Below, one piece after another: positions 47,028-58,718 of a stretch of 64,000 bases of DNA. Where the stretch lies: assembly GCA_016584305.1 (NCBI GenBank), contig JACEEZ010023664.1:663083-727082 (forward strand), written 5' to 3'. The position numbers and the translations under genes are program-made. The notes beneath the pieces are model-generated. The model ran no database searches. It worked only from the letters and a program-made list of their open reading frames with translations, and was not told where the DNA came from. This stretch comes from Chionoecetes opilio (taxonomy: Eukaryota > Arthropoda > Malacostraca > Decapoda > Majidae). The first letter of the stretch is position 1. Each line of letters begins with the position of its first letter.

Positions 47028-47740
47028 CCCAGCAAACACAAAGACGGAGGGCCTCCGGAGGCCCTCCGTATGTCTTACCGGCGGCCCGACGGAAGTGTAC
47101 GACGTAGGGCCGCTGGGAATTTGCTCAGAGGCTCACCGGCGGGCCGCTCCCAGCGGCCCGCCGTAGGGCATATGACCATTTGCCGCTGTTATATTAACTG
47201 ATTGAGGAATATTTACGGTTACACTTTCTAAGCATATTGCAGATACAGTAATGTTTCTAGAGGTGTTGCACAGACCATTAGCCGCTAAAGACTAATGGGC
47301 CCATACCGAGAGTCATGCTGAAGGGCGAGCGACAACCTTCGTTGACTGAAGAAGGGTACCATAAAAGGGATATTTTTCGGAACGAAGAGCAGCGATGACG
47401 GTCGTCAAAGACACGGTGACCGTGTCTTTGTGCCGACCTACGTCGCTGCTCTTCGTTCCGAAAAATATTCCTTCTATGGTACCCTTCCTGTCAACGAAAG
47501 TCGTCGCTCAACCTTCATCATGACTCTCGATACGGGCCATGGACTGTTCAACACCCATAAAACATTACTAAATATGCAATATGCTCTAAGTACAAGCCAA
47601 AATATTTTTATCGTTATCCAGTAATATGATGAAGAGAACCACAAATCACTTTGGACTTCGTTTATTTTTTATTAACACAAAAAAATTCCGCATTGGATTT
47701 ACATGGTGGAACAGCCATGAAGAACGAGATGAATGAAGAT
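47028..47740. repeat. Left-end module, copy 2, with a MITE inside
   Basis: This copy is colinear with 45346-45860 and starts CCCAGCAAACACAAAGAC. It holds a perfect palindrome GGGCCTCCGGAGGCCC near 47047. It is interrupted at 47299-47538 by a hairpin element absent from copy 1. Confidence 0.85.
47299..47538. mobile_element. 240-bp hairpin MITE
   Basis: The arms run from GGCCCATACCGAGAGTCATG and CATGACTCTCGATACGGGCC at the outside to the central GACACGGTGACCGTGTC. Almost the whole element can pair, arms about 115 bp. ATG on each side may be a 3-bp duplication. Module copy 1 shows the empty site (ACTAATGTGCTGTTC). Confidence 0.85.
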
Positions 47741-48004
47741 TGAAGATTTGTAATAGAGATCCATTTCAACATTTAAATAATTTGCAGGCCATACAAAACA
47801 TACAAAATTATGAACTATAAAATCAACCAGATATTTTTGGTCAACCTTTTCAAACACTCGAATTAGCAGGATTTCCTTCCTATTTTACTTCCTGTACCTA
47901 TCCATCCACCTGCATATACCACTCTGCTGTCATACCATCCTGTCTCTATAATATCATACGCCTTTCCTTTTAACATAAGGGCAGATGCGCTAGGGTCGAC
48001 TCCA

Positions 48005-48022
48005 CTGTAAATAAATAAATAA

Positions 48023-48058
<36 letters not shown>

Positions 48059-48074
48059 ATATATATATATATAT

Positions 48075-48118
<44 letters not shown>
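48005..48118. repeat. AT microsatellite
   Basis: (AT)n with short interruptions, directly left of the next TIR element. Confidence 0.92.
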
Positions 48119-48122
<4 letters not shown>

Positions 48123-50812
48123 GGTGCCAATAGCGCATAGGGGTCATTTTTCAAAGTCAATATTTTTTCACGTACTTTTGCGGTATTCTGCTTTGTACTT
48201 ACTAATTGTCGTGCGCAAAGTTTCAGGCTAATCGGTTGATATTTAGAGGTGGCGGATCGATCTTGAACATTTCCTCTTTTCGCCCTCAGGTCATGACCAC
48301 GAGAAAGCAAACTGAAGTTTGGCTTCTTGGCCATAGTGATCCTACTATCACAGAAGCAAAACTTCCCAGCCGTAAAGACGTTTTACGACGATTTTTCTAC
48401 GCACACAAGGAAGAGAAGAAGACGGTGCAGCAGAGTGCAGCTGAGGCTGCAAAGGAGGTCCTCGACTTCTGGACACGACTAGGATCCCCACCATCGCAGA
48501 AACTAGCGTGAGGAGGAAGATTACGGGACTTTTCGACGAGTTGGAAGACCCTGAGCACAAGTAAGAAACTCTGGAGTCACGCCTGCCAAAAAAACAGAAG
48601 CCCTTCCAAGAAAGTCTCCCAGACCTTTTGGACATCGCCCACTCCGACGCCCTCACTCTGATGCCCATTCCTGAAGAAAAGGGAAATTCCTTCTTGCCCA
48701 GCGGGGAAAGAAGGGGAGGCGGGGTTCGATGGCTGGTCTGGACAAGAAGCTGAAAGAATCGTTTTGCCGACGTAAAAGCTCTCTCTCACGTAGCCGTCAA
48801 CAGCGCCAAAAGGATAAGAGATGGTGGGCTGGAGTCGTCATCGTCTAGTCATCAAGTCCAGCCAACGCAGCCAACGCTCCCAAAACACATCGACTTCTTC
48901 TTCCGACGCCGGGTCGCTTCTCCCCAAAGCGATTGAGGACACGGGGCACAAAGTCCGTCCTATCCCCTGATCCCCGTTGGAGCCCTTGACAGAACTGGGG
49001 TCAGTAGCCGCCAAGCCCTTCGAATTGTGGCGGCTACGGCAAGTAGCTTGGGCCACGATCCACAAGAGCTTGTGCTGAATCCCGAGTCCATTCGACAGGC
49101 AAGAGCGAAGAAACAGGTCCACTTTGGCGAAGGACATCAAAGAGACTTTCAGTCCTCTTACCCCTCTTACCGTTCTTTGGGGAGGGGAAGACCCTTTCCT
49201 CGGACGATGGCACTCGCGCCGGGAAAAAGACTCGCCATCCTCGTCACAGGAAGGAGTGGAGAAGCTCCTAGGAGTCCCAAAACCCTGCACTCCGGAACTG
49301 GTGATGGCCGCCGCTACAGCTGTGTTCAAGGCTCTAGAAGACTGGGGGGTCCAGGAACGAGTCGTGGCGATGTGCTCGACACAACCAGTGCCAAACAACT
49401 GGAGCCATAAATGTTGCATCACCCATCTTGCAACAGAAGATGGGCCGACCCCTCGTTTCACTTGCTTGCTGTCATCACGGTCCACGAATTTGTCCTTGAA
49501 AAGGGCCTTTTCTACGTGTTTTGGGGTCATCTTCTGGTCCTAGATCACCATCTTCCCCTCGTTTCAAGGACTACTGGTCTTGCATCAACCAGTCGGCAAT
49601 AAACCCTCCCACCAACGAAGATCTGCCGGAGACTCTGGTCTCCAAGAGGGACGATCTCATTAAAGGTTTGAAACGTCTGCTTCGACAAAGCAGCCCCGTG
49701 CGACTAAAAGGGAACTCGCTGAGCTGAGCATCCTTTTCCTCGGCGGCGCTCTTCCGAAGACCTCGATCCGTAGCCCCGGACGCTTCCCATCGAGCGGGGT
49801 TGGATGCGCGTATCATTTACGCTCTAAAGATGATCTTGTTTCGGGAGCAGCTGACTGGAGTCGTCACCACCTCGAGAAATGTCGGGCCCTCCAGCGGTTC
49901 TCATCGTTCGCAACCGAGATCTACGTCCTGCGATGGTTCGAATCGACGGTTCCATCCTACGCTCCCCGCCAACGATCGGGGATTCGCTAAGGACATCCTT
50001 CATCCCCAACGACGAAAGTTATTCGGAAGGCCTGTTTTCACCACTCTGAGCCGCCATTTCTGTTACTTGAGCGAAGATCTCATTGGCCTGTCACTGTTCG
50101 ACTCACGCCCTCCCTGTCTCCGACAACAAGCAATTGTACAGGCCATTCTCTACGATGAAGGAGCCGAGGAACCCCCAGCCGAAAAAACCTCCCATCATCA
50201 CAAGTTCCTGCGGCAAAAACTGCCCTCCTTCGCCACGAAAAATTCCCTCCGCCTCTTCGAAGCTCTTGTATCAAACCGACTTCCTGTCCGCCAACCCTCG
50301 GAAGTGGCAGAAGAAATCGTACGTCGAGGCCTGCCGCCGAATCGAGGGATTTTCGCGTCGTCAACGACACAGCCGAGCGAGGGTGGCGCTCATCCAGTCC
50401 TTCAACCTCCAGCTGACCAAAGACGAGGAACGCGCCAGTTCCTCCTCCAAGTTTGGAGCCCATCGCCATAAACACCCGGGACCTCGAAGGCTTCCCTTCC
50501 CCGCCAAGCCGGCCACAATGAGTGGGGTGGCTCCCCATGATACCCCCCCCACCGAGGGCTAATACTCACCAAGAGGGGGACCAGCAGCCCCTGCTGGGGA
50601 AGGGATGTCCGGCTTGTCCCCGCTTTAAAGAGATGACATCCCCTCCTTAATAGGCCAGTGCAAAAAGGGTAAATAACAAATTTGTAATCCGCCACCCCTA
50701 AATATCAACCGATTGGGGTTCAAACTTTGCATAGATGGTTTCTTGCATAGATGCACCATTACACCAAAGTAGAAGAAAAATTCAAATTTTTTGATTTTTA
50801 TTGGCACCCAAA
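48119..50812 (+). mobile_element. 2.7-kb TIR element with a decayed transposase-like gene
   Basis: The left arm (AGGGTGCCAATA; GCAAAGTTTCAGGCTAATCG; GTTGATATTTAGAGGTGGCG) is inverted at the right (CGCCACCCCTAAATATCAAC; GATTGGGGTTCAAACTTTGC; TTGGCACCC). Arms of about 140 bp are diverged. The flanks are AT repeats, so a duplication cannot be judged. The gene inside reads on the plus strand. Confidence 0.75.
48289..50500 (+). pseudogene. Transposase-like multicopy protein, many frameshifts
   Basis: An ATG at 48292 opens MTTRKQTEVWLLGHSDPTI. Recognisable blocks follow in changing frames: DLLDIAHSDALTL, GVEKLLGVPKPC, a cysteine/histidine block near 49400-49480, KNSLRLFEAL, and near the end NDTAE/GVALIQSFN and LTKDEER. 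I know this order from a dispersed arthropod/cnidarian protein family of probable transposon origin, but cannot name the superfamily or prove a DDE triad. At least eight frameshifts or stops make this copy dead. GC content is higher than its surroundings. Confidence 0.65.
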
Positions 50813-51081
50813 ATTATATATATTATACATATATATATTATATAGTCACTGCAAAAAAACTTGGGACAAGAACGTCTTCAGTTTTTTTTGCCTTCTGTGA
50901 TGTGTTAAAATTTCTCGGGTTTGTCGTATATCTGACATCTCACTGGGCTGGGGGTTAGTCCTCACAGTGCTCCACATCGCTCAGGCTGCCTAAGATATGT
51001 ATGAAGGGGAGAGGGTTTCCATCTTTGCTCCTTACGCCTAATTTTTCCCCATCACCCCACCTTCCTCTACCCCCTCCCCCA

Positions 51082-51243
51082 GGTCTACAGATCATTTTGC
51101 CTGACAAATCAATCCTTGTTAAGAAGACACATATAGCCCACTTTGTACAGTGGTTGCAAGTCCATGAGCCAGATAGCACGGGAGACGGGAACCTCCAAAA
51201 ATGCTGTCTCAATCTGGTGCATGCGGCTCTAAATGATGAGTTG
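51082..51243 (+). CDS. Candidate isolated exon, unknown protein
   Basis: A long pyrimidine tract ending CCCCCTCCCCCAG precedes an open frame reading ILPDKSILVKKTHIAHFVQW, then NLQKCCLNLVHAAL, up to GTAACT, a fair splice donor. The composition looks like coding sequence. No family is recognised and no partner exon found. It lies inside the 14.2-kb insertion, so it could be captured host sequence or chance. Confidence 0.35.
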
Positions 51244-51385
51244 GTAACTAGTTTGTGGAAAAGAGTTAGAACGACCTGGAAATGTCAGACTTGCTTGCTT
51301 GGTCTTCTTTGTGTTCCTGTTGCTTGGGCTTCTTTTACGTTTTTCCGGTCGTTCTAACTCTTTTTTTCCACCAAACTAGTGGTGA
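51243..51385. repeat. Inverted repeat, arms about 32 bp
   Basis: GTGGAAAAGAGTTAGAACGA at 51254 is matched inverted by TCGTTCTAACTCTTTTTTTC at 51348. The loop is about 70 bases. Confidence 0.85.
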
Positions 51386-51500
51386 GAATGAATGGTGTGA
51401 GACATGAAATTTAAAAGAAGGGGAAAAAAAAAAGTTCCTTTCGCGGTTTTATCCCTCCTCCTTCTCCTCTTCATGTCTCACACCATCTCACCACCACCCA
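51366..51500. repeat. Second inverted repeat, arms about 26 bp
   Basis: GGTGTGAGACATGAA (51395) is matched by TTCATGTCTCACACC (51471), with GGTGAGA/TCTCACC outside. It adjoins and partly overlaps the previous hairpin. Confidence 0.85.
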
Positions 51501-53470
51501 CCACCCGCTTTTCACTATAACAACCCTTTTCCTCTTTCCCCCCCCACACACACCCCTCCCTCCCAAAGGCATCCACACAGCCCTAACCCTCCACACTACA
51601 TCAAAACAACGGGGAACAAGGAAGCTACAGAACGTGTCTCTAGCTTCTTGCATGGGAATGAAGCGTAAGTATACATACACCCGTTTCTTGAAGTGAACAA
51701 GTTTTTTTTGTCGGGCCTGCCTCTTATTTTCTATCGGTGTCTGCCTGAAATCCGTGAAAATGTACTAGTTTTTGACAGCATATTTGTATGTCCCTTTTAA
51801 AAAATGTCTGTCGATATGTATGTGTATTTATGAAAGTGTCCTTGTTTATTTTTATTCTTTATCTTTTGGTTTCATGTCTGGCTCAAAATAAAAAGGTTTT
51901 GAGACACTTTAATTCAGGCCAGTTAGGCATCAAGTGAGTGGGCCAGCAGACTGGTTAACTCCTGCCGCCCCGGCGGCACATCGATCGCACCGCCACCACA
52001 GGACACCCTTGAGTGAGGTATATTCTTGTAGCGTCCTTGGCGACTTGCCCCGCGGGGTATGCCTCCAATGATTGATCGATCGGCTTAAGTGTTGTTCTCC
52101 TGAGCCAAAACCAGCCTGAGGAGTAGCTGCCTCCACGGCACTGTTGTGCCTTCTTCTGCTCTATCTGGCATCTGCTTTCCCCTTGCCCAACCTCCTCCAT
52201 TCGCCTGTCATGGTTTGTAGGTTTAAGTCGGCGCATACACCAAGCCGCCGCCTGCCCGAAGATGTTCAAATCAATTCTACAATATATAGTATGACTTCTA
52301 CCTGATCATATTGAAAGCAGACGCACAACAAAATATTTTTTAATACATGTAATTGACATACGGTACTGTATATGGCAACAGCCACATGTCCTGTGAATGA
52401 GGACGATAATGGAGTATGTACTGTATACATATTTTAGGGCAAATCTTTTTTTAAACCAGACAAATTATTATCCCCCAAAGGGTCAGGGAACCAATAATGG
52501 CTTATGGTTAATGGTTAATATAAAGTGCCCCTCATATTGTCAGTCAAAAATGCTCCCAGTCACAAATTCATAAAAAAGGTAAGGCGAGATACTGCTTTTA
52601 ACTTTTCTGGATATGTGATGTAACTAAATTCACCAAAAAGCTTCAGTTTATCATTACATGTTAGTATAGGATACATTCTTGACTGAGAAGTTTGTAGAAC
52701 CATCTCTCTGTCAGTGAATAGGTGGATTTCCTCAGAAGGGTTTGAGTTTACAAAGGAGAAATTTGTGGGAGAGGGTTTGTAACACAGGTTCCAATGGAGT
52801 TGGCACCCACACACTATAGGCACAGAAAGGAAAGGTAGGATTGGGCAAGCATTAGTTTAACCCCCATACATCATAGAAGCAATATTATCACCTTGGTGGA
52901 AAGGTTGGGTTAGCATTAGTGAAAACAACTCTTCAACTTACTCTTCTGGAACTCTTATTCTCTTTCTCTCTCCCCTTTCCATCTTTTACACACTCTTCCA
53001 AACCTGAAAAAAAAAGAAAAAAATCCCGTATTACAGTTTCTCAAAGGTGAAGGCCATACTGTTGGGAGTAGGTTTACAAGTGCATCATGATGTGGGACAT
53101 TTCTTGAGTCCCCTTGTTCACTTAAAGTAATAGGTCCAACCATTTTTATCATTCCTGATTTATGCAATCAAATCTAGCCATTAAAAGAGTATATCAACAA
53201 TACGTCGTCACTTTTTGTATCCAGTCAGCCGTTTTTAAATAATCCCAATCAAAAACTGCAAATTCCCGAGTTCTCAAACAACACTCAAGATTTGCAGAAC
53301 GCCCCAAAGGCCCCAGGCTCCGTGACGTAGCATCAGGGAGGATCCTCTTCCCGCGCTTTTATCAGAGGCACGTAAACACAGAGATAAATATAATAGTACT
53401 TGAAGATATTTGGGTGTTTCTGATAGATTTATTTTGCTATATGCCACATGCATGCATCCTTTATGGGTGC
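51501..53470. other. No gene supported
   Basis: A minus-strand open frame at 52560-52823 (MPIVCGCQLHW) and one at 51955-52269 lack recognisable motifs. There are some AT-rich and C-rich tracts. No repeat copies in this window. Confidence 0.3.
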
Positions 53471-53479
53471 AGCATGCTT

Positions 53480-54220
53480 CATTCCCACACACACGCCTGC
53501 ACACCGACACCCTTCCCCACACACACGCCTGTACACACGCCTCCTTCCCACACACACGCTTGCATACACGCCTCCTTCCCACACACACGCCTCCGTCCCA
53601 CACACACGCCTGCACACCGACACCCTTCCCACACTCACGCCTGCACACACGCCTCCGTCCCACACACACGCCTTCACACCGACACCCTTCCCACACTCAC
53701 GCCTGCACACACGCCTCCGTCCCACACACACGCCTGCACACCGACACCCTTCCCACCACGCCTGCACACACGCCTCCTTCCCCCACACACGCCTGCACAC
53801 ACGCTTCCTTCCTACACACACGCCTGCACACCGACACCCTTCCCACACGCCTCCTTCCCACACACACGCTTGCATACACGCCTCCTTCACACACACGCCT
53901 GCACACACGCCTCCTTCCCACACACACGCCTGCAGACACGCTTCCTTCCCACACACACGCCTGCACACCGACACCCTTCCCACACAGACGCCTGCACACA
54001 CACACGCCTGCACACACGCCTCCTTCCCACACACACGCCTCCTTCCCACACACACGCTTCCTTCCCACACACACGCCTGCACACCGACACCCTTCCCACA
54101 CACACGCCTCCTTCCCACACACACGTCTGCACACCGACACCCTTCTTACACACACGCCTCCTTCCCACACACATGCCTGCACACACGCCTCCTTCCCACA
54201 CACACGCCCTCCACACACGT
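53480..54220. repeat. CACACGCCT minisatellite, about 740 bp
   Basis: Units built from CACACACGCCTGCACACCGA, CACCCTTCC and CACACACGCCTCCTTCC repeat at about 20-60 bp in higher-order groups. Long open frames in several frames and both strands result from the repeat. The end (54240-54290) holds an inverted stretch (GTGTGTGTGTGCAGGAAGGG). Confidence 0.95.
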
Positions 54221-54359
54221 GTGTGTTGTGTGTGTATGTGTGTGTGTGTGCAGGAAGGGTGTACGTTGGTGCGCAGGCGTGTGTGTGGGAAGTGTCGGTC
54301 ACAGCGACAGATTCACTGTCTGACACCGAAGTACAATCGCTCATCATAACATTTGCCGA

Positions 54360-55220
54360 CAGGTGTTAGACAGAGTGTCTGCGGGCGTCCCTGTTCTGAC
54401 GTCATCAATAACAGTCGTAGCCCTGTTGGAGGGAAGATTTTTTTTTTCGCGCGCTTTTTACAAAAGTCGTGTTTTTACGGAAATAAGGCCTGGAAATCAA
54501 TTATTTTTGGTGGGTTAAGTGTTTTTAATGTGCATTCAACATAATTAGGCAAAAAAAAAATGGGTCTGGACGATTACTTTAAAGCACTCCACATTACATA
54601 TGAAGCATTCAATAAAAAAATTACTTAGAAAGTGAGTTGGGACATGGTGCAGGAAGTCCACAATGTAGACAGGTGTGCTGCAGTGACTAAAGGGGGAAGA
54701 AAGGAAGACATGCTTAGCAATGATCCCAGCAATGACAGAAACAAGCTCCGAAGGGATTCCTGGAAGGAAATGTACAAGAAAATGTACATTCACATGTAGA
54801 GGCATTGTTGGCGTTATAGGTACTTAGGATGTGTCTGATTGAAAAAGATACCTAAATTGCCATTGCACCCTGGTAACCGAATGTTGCATCATGATAGATA
54901 AATACATGACATGTAAGCTCTATATCAATTCGACACACAAGTCCTACCTACACAACGCGCCAAAGCATTGTTCGCGACATCATAACACAGCGCTTCCATA
55001 CGGGAATTCAGAAAATGTACTCTATGGCAGCCTACTGACTTCCGAGAGAGATATCTTACATATGGCAGCTTGTTTAAGGCACGGGCAGTCCATCAAGACC
55101 GTTGAGGAATGTTCAGATGCCACTTGTCAATTATAGACGAAGCATTTAAAAAAGTATCGCCTTCCTTCCCGCGAGTAATATGAACAGACGCGCATTGGTA
55201 TAAATATCATTATTTGCATA
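54360..55220. other. Unassigned sequence
   Basis: Short frames only (for example 54891-55136). No motif recognised. Confidence 0.3.
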
Positions 55221-55353
55221 ATGAGTGGCAAGAAAGACCTAACAAAGGAGCAAATTAAAGTTATTGTGACTACACAAGGCAGAGAGGCCAGTGGAAGAAA
55301 TATCAAAGGATGTTACGAGGAGATGTGTGCATAAGTGGGTGGAATGTTTCACG
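55221..55353 (+). pseudogene. Tc1/mariner transposase N-terminal fragment
   Basis: MSGKKDLTKEQIKVIV, then one frame over LHKAERPVEEISKDVTRR and CVHKWVE. This is a helix-turn-helix like the N-terminus of Tc1-type transposases. It stops after about 45 codons, with no catalytic part and no TIR nearby. It is followed by a perfect hairpin, GGTGTCGCGG-CAG-CCGCGACACC (55363-55385). Confidence 0.5.
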
Positions 55354-55499
55354 GCGGGTTGGCGGTGTCGCGGCAGCCGCGACACCAGAACATTATAAGT
55401 TCACATAAGTGATGTTAAGTACACATTCAAACACACTTGTACAATAAAATATTATAAAACAACCATCAAAGGAATACTATATTCATCATTATTATCTTA

Positions 55500-56700
55500 A
55501 TCTCACAATACATACTGTTAAGCTCCGGACGCCGCCGCTCCGCTACTCCCGAAGGGGGGAAGGAAGGAAATTGCGTGCGCGGAGGCTCAACGGGGGGTGT
55601 TGATATACGTAGCTCCTGTTTTAGCGTCCCCCCAACCCGCTATGGTTCTTCCAATCGGTCGCTGGTCGTGGCATGACAATTAACCCCGGCACCTCTACCT
55701 GAAGGTGCTGGGTTGGGCTTTATCTCCTTGTACCGGAAGGTACAACGGGGCCGTGCCCGTAGCTTCGGAGATACGGGGAGCTTACCTCCCCAGGCTTATA
55801 ACGCCCCGGGCTTTACCCGGGGGGCGACCCTCCCTGTTCCCCCCCGAGGCCCCTAGCTTGCATAGTTGCCCCGGGGTCATCCATTATTGCCCGCCCCTGT
55901 CATGCACTGTCAATCATATAGATACATCACCATCTGCTGCGTCGCCTTCAGGAAGACCTGTATGTGGTGCTCAAGAGGTCCTAAGATCCTGTTGCAGGTG
56001 CCTCGTAATGCCCCGGGGTTCCAGGGGGGAACCCAGGGGAAGCCTCCTGAAGGAGGTATCTAGTAGGGCCTCGTAATAGCGTAGAGTTTCACCTCCGGCC
56101 CACGCCCGCCCCTAGTGCCTGCCCCCAGCGCCCAGTGGTCCCCCAAGGGCCCTGAAGAGAGGCCACAGGGGTAGGTAGTGTGGAGGGACGTCATGGTCTC
56201 GTAGAGTAGCACTTCCCTACCCCCTGGGGCAAAGTGAGGGCGCCCCTTGGTTGCCCCACGGCGGTTCCGGGAAGCCATGGTTTGCGGCCCAGGGGAATCA
56301 CACCGGGCGGGCAGTGTTGCAGGGACATCTTGGTCTCGTAGGGGTTGTATTCCCGCCCCTGGGGTTATGCGGGGATCAGTCGTCCCGTCGAAGCTCGTCG
56401 TCCCTGGGCAAAGTGAAGAGCCACAGGGGCAACGCCGAGGCGCGGGCGCTTATTTGCCCTGCCGTGGCCCTTCATCTCAGGAGCCCAGGAGGACACAGGG
56501 GCAAAGCCACCAGGGCAGGTGCCTGGCAGGACGTCGGGACTTCGTAGAGATGAGTAGCACCTGCACCAGGGGACAAGCGGCGTGGCGCGCCCGGCGCTGG
56601 GTAAAGAAGGACCGGCGTGTGCTGGCAGTACTTGAGCGCGTGGGGTATCTGGAAGGAATACACCTAACTCGCTCACCGCGCTAAAGGGACATAGTCTGTA
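55500..56700. repeat. GC-rich block with degenerate internal repeats
   Basis: The block is strongly GC-rich against AT-rich flanks. The motif TCTCGTAG/CTTCGTAG/CCTCGTAAT with nearby GTAGCAC or GGTGC recurs at about 56065, 56192, 56329 and 56534. The frames in it are not conserved between units. It could be a retrotransposon 5' UTR or promoter region. Confidence 0.5.
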
Positions 56701-58035
56701 AAATATCACCGCGACGCAATAAGACGTGTGGCCACACCGCAGGGTATATAGAATCTTCTCACTATCTCACACTCTCCCTCACCTTCTCTCACTCTCTCTC
56801 ACTTTCTCTCTCCTTCTCCTCCCCTCATCTTCTCTTTCGCCGGGGGACGGGAGGGACCCTTAGCTGTGGTCAGCAAATGTGCAGGTGGGCGCCGGCCACC
56901 CCTTCATAGGGCTGATAAGGAAGAGTGTTGTAAGCACAACATCAATTGCTCTCTCTCTATCACCACCATCATCAGTACTCTGTCTCTTCCTCCCTTCTCT
57001 TCCTCCCTTCTCTTCCTCCTTCTCTTTCCCCATTTATTCTTCCTTCCCTTCTATTCCCCATTCTCCCAACTCTCCAGCCCTCACACATACCATTTCCTGC
57101 ATTCTGAAGGCGATGTTCGCCCACACCACCTTGGTACTTTCATCCCTGCTGGTCAAGCGTTGGTAATTTTGACAACTAGTGCCACCAGCGCCTCAGTTCT
57201 GGGGACGTTCCACATACCGAAGTCACGACTCCCCCCATGATGTGATGGATCTGCGAGAAGCATTCATAAGTGTTATGTCTCATAGAAGTGATAATAAGTC
57301 TTTTTTTTTTTAAAGTAAACATAATTCATGGCCCGAGCAAAAAATTAACTTAAGCATCCACTTTAAAGCAAAAAAAATTACTCAAGCATTACTCAGGTTA
57401 GGTTAGTTTACTGCTCTATTGAGGAAAAGAACGTGCTGACTGATTGAGGGTTAAAAAATATCTTCGTGATAAAAAACATAAAATAACAGTCACACAACGG
57501 GTGATATTTTCCGCAATAAGGAGGGTTCCCTAAAATCCATCTTTACCCTAATTTATTATTGAAAAGCAACTAAACCCATTGTTTGCAATACATAATTCAG
57601 TAAAGCTAATTTAATGTACCTTGAATAAAATGTCCATGCATACAATCATCAGCACTCTGCAGTGTATCAAGCACCATGCTGCATCCTGGTCTGCAGCAGT
57701 GGTAGATGCTTTATAAAAAAGAGAAAGAACAAAATTAAATGGTAAAGAACATTTCTGCGTCGTTGAGTTAAAATAAATAGTTTAACGTGGGTAAGAATGA
57801 GTACTAAAGAATATAAGGTAAAATTCTAGTGTTTGCCCATACTCTCCCACTTCCCCCAAACAAGTTTGGGGACCTGTGGGAATGCGGGGTTTTCGGGTGG
57901 GGAACAAATTATGCGTCGGAAACACGTATTTTAAAGAGTTATTGTTTAGGGGGGGTTAAATTTCCTTAAATCTAGGGTAATTTCCTTATATCTAGAGAAA
58001 TTTGCCTAACCAAAATTAACCTGCCCTAGCGGGGG
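56701..58035. other. No gene supported
   Basis: CT-rich low-complexity sequence at 56750-56840 and 56960-57060. The remainder is AT-rich without recognisable frames or repeats. Confidence 0.35.
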
Positions 58036-58205
58036 ATTTGACCTACCGATAACCTAACCTAATCAAATCAAACCTAAGCTAACCTAACCAAATCTAACCT
58101 ATCCTAACTTAACCAAATCTAATCTAACCTAACCTAACCAAATTTAACCTAACCTAACCAAATCTAACCTAACCTAAACAAATATAACCTAACCTCCTAG
58201 CGGGG
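58036..58205. repeat. Degenerate CCTAA (TTAGG-type) tract
   Basis: AACCTAACCTAACC alternates with CAAATCTAACC for about 160 bp. It resembles the arthropod telomere pentamer TTAGG but is internal and degenerate. Shorter tracts lie near 26290, 27420, 42000 and 42070. Confidence 0.75.
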
Positions 58206-58718
58206 GGTTGGGGGGATTCTCGACACTCCGGTCATCATTATGTGAGGATCGTCAGGTTCACACATCTCTGGACTCAGAATAATAAGATAATGATGATGGA
58301 TATTGATATACTCTTCTCAGTATATCTTCTCTGTAGTATGTCTAACCGAACCAAATCACATTTGCGCCAAATATTTATTATATCTTTATCAGTTTTCAAC
58401 TCATTACCTTTGAGCTGAAAGTTATTAGCCGTACGTAATACCAAGTAAATGTGGTACTTGGTAAAATGTCGGAAGAAAAATGCCAAGCGTCGCAATATGA
58501 ATAAATGCTTTCAAAAGAACCGTCATTTTAAGACTTATAATATATTATCATGATCATTAGTGTATTAGTACATAATCAGTGTTGTATTCCAAATATTTCA
58601 CAAAGAGTAAATCTTTGATAAACAGAAGTAAGGATAGTCCGTATATAAGATACAGTGAGTAACACATTTGTCAGTCTTTTTGACGAAGGCTTTGACTAAC
58701 TTACGTTTTGTGTGAATG
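58206..58718. other. Unassigned sequence
   Basis: AT-rich, without recognised genes. It leads into the terminal repeat array. Confidence 0.3.

Noticed and set aside
53410..54369. Open frames of over 200 codons in several frames on both strands
   Set aside because: A minisatellite without stop codons in its unit produces them.
58036..58205. True telomere
   Set aside because: It is short, degenerate and internal, with transposon sequence on both sides.
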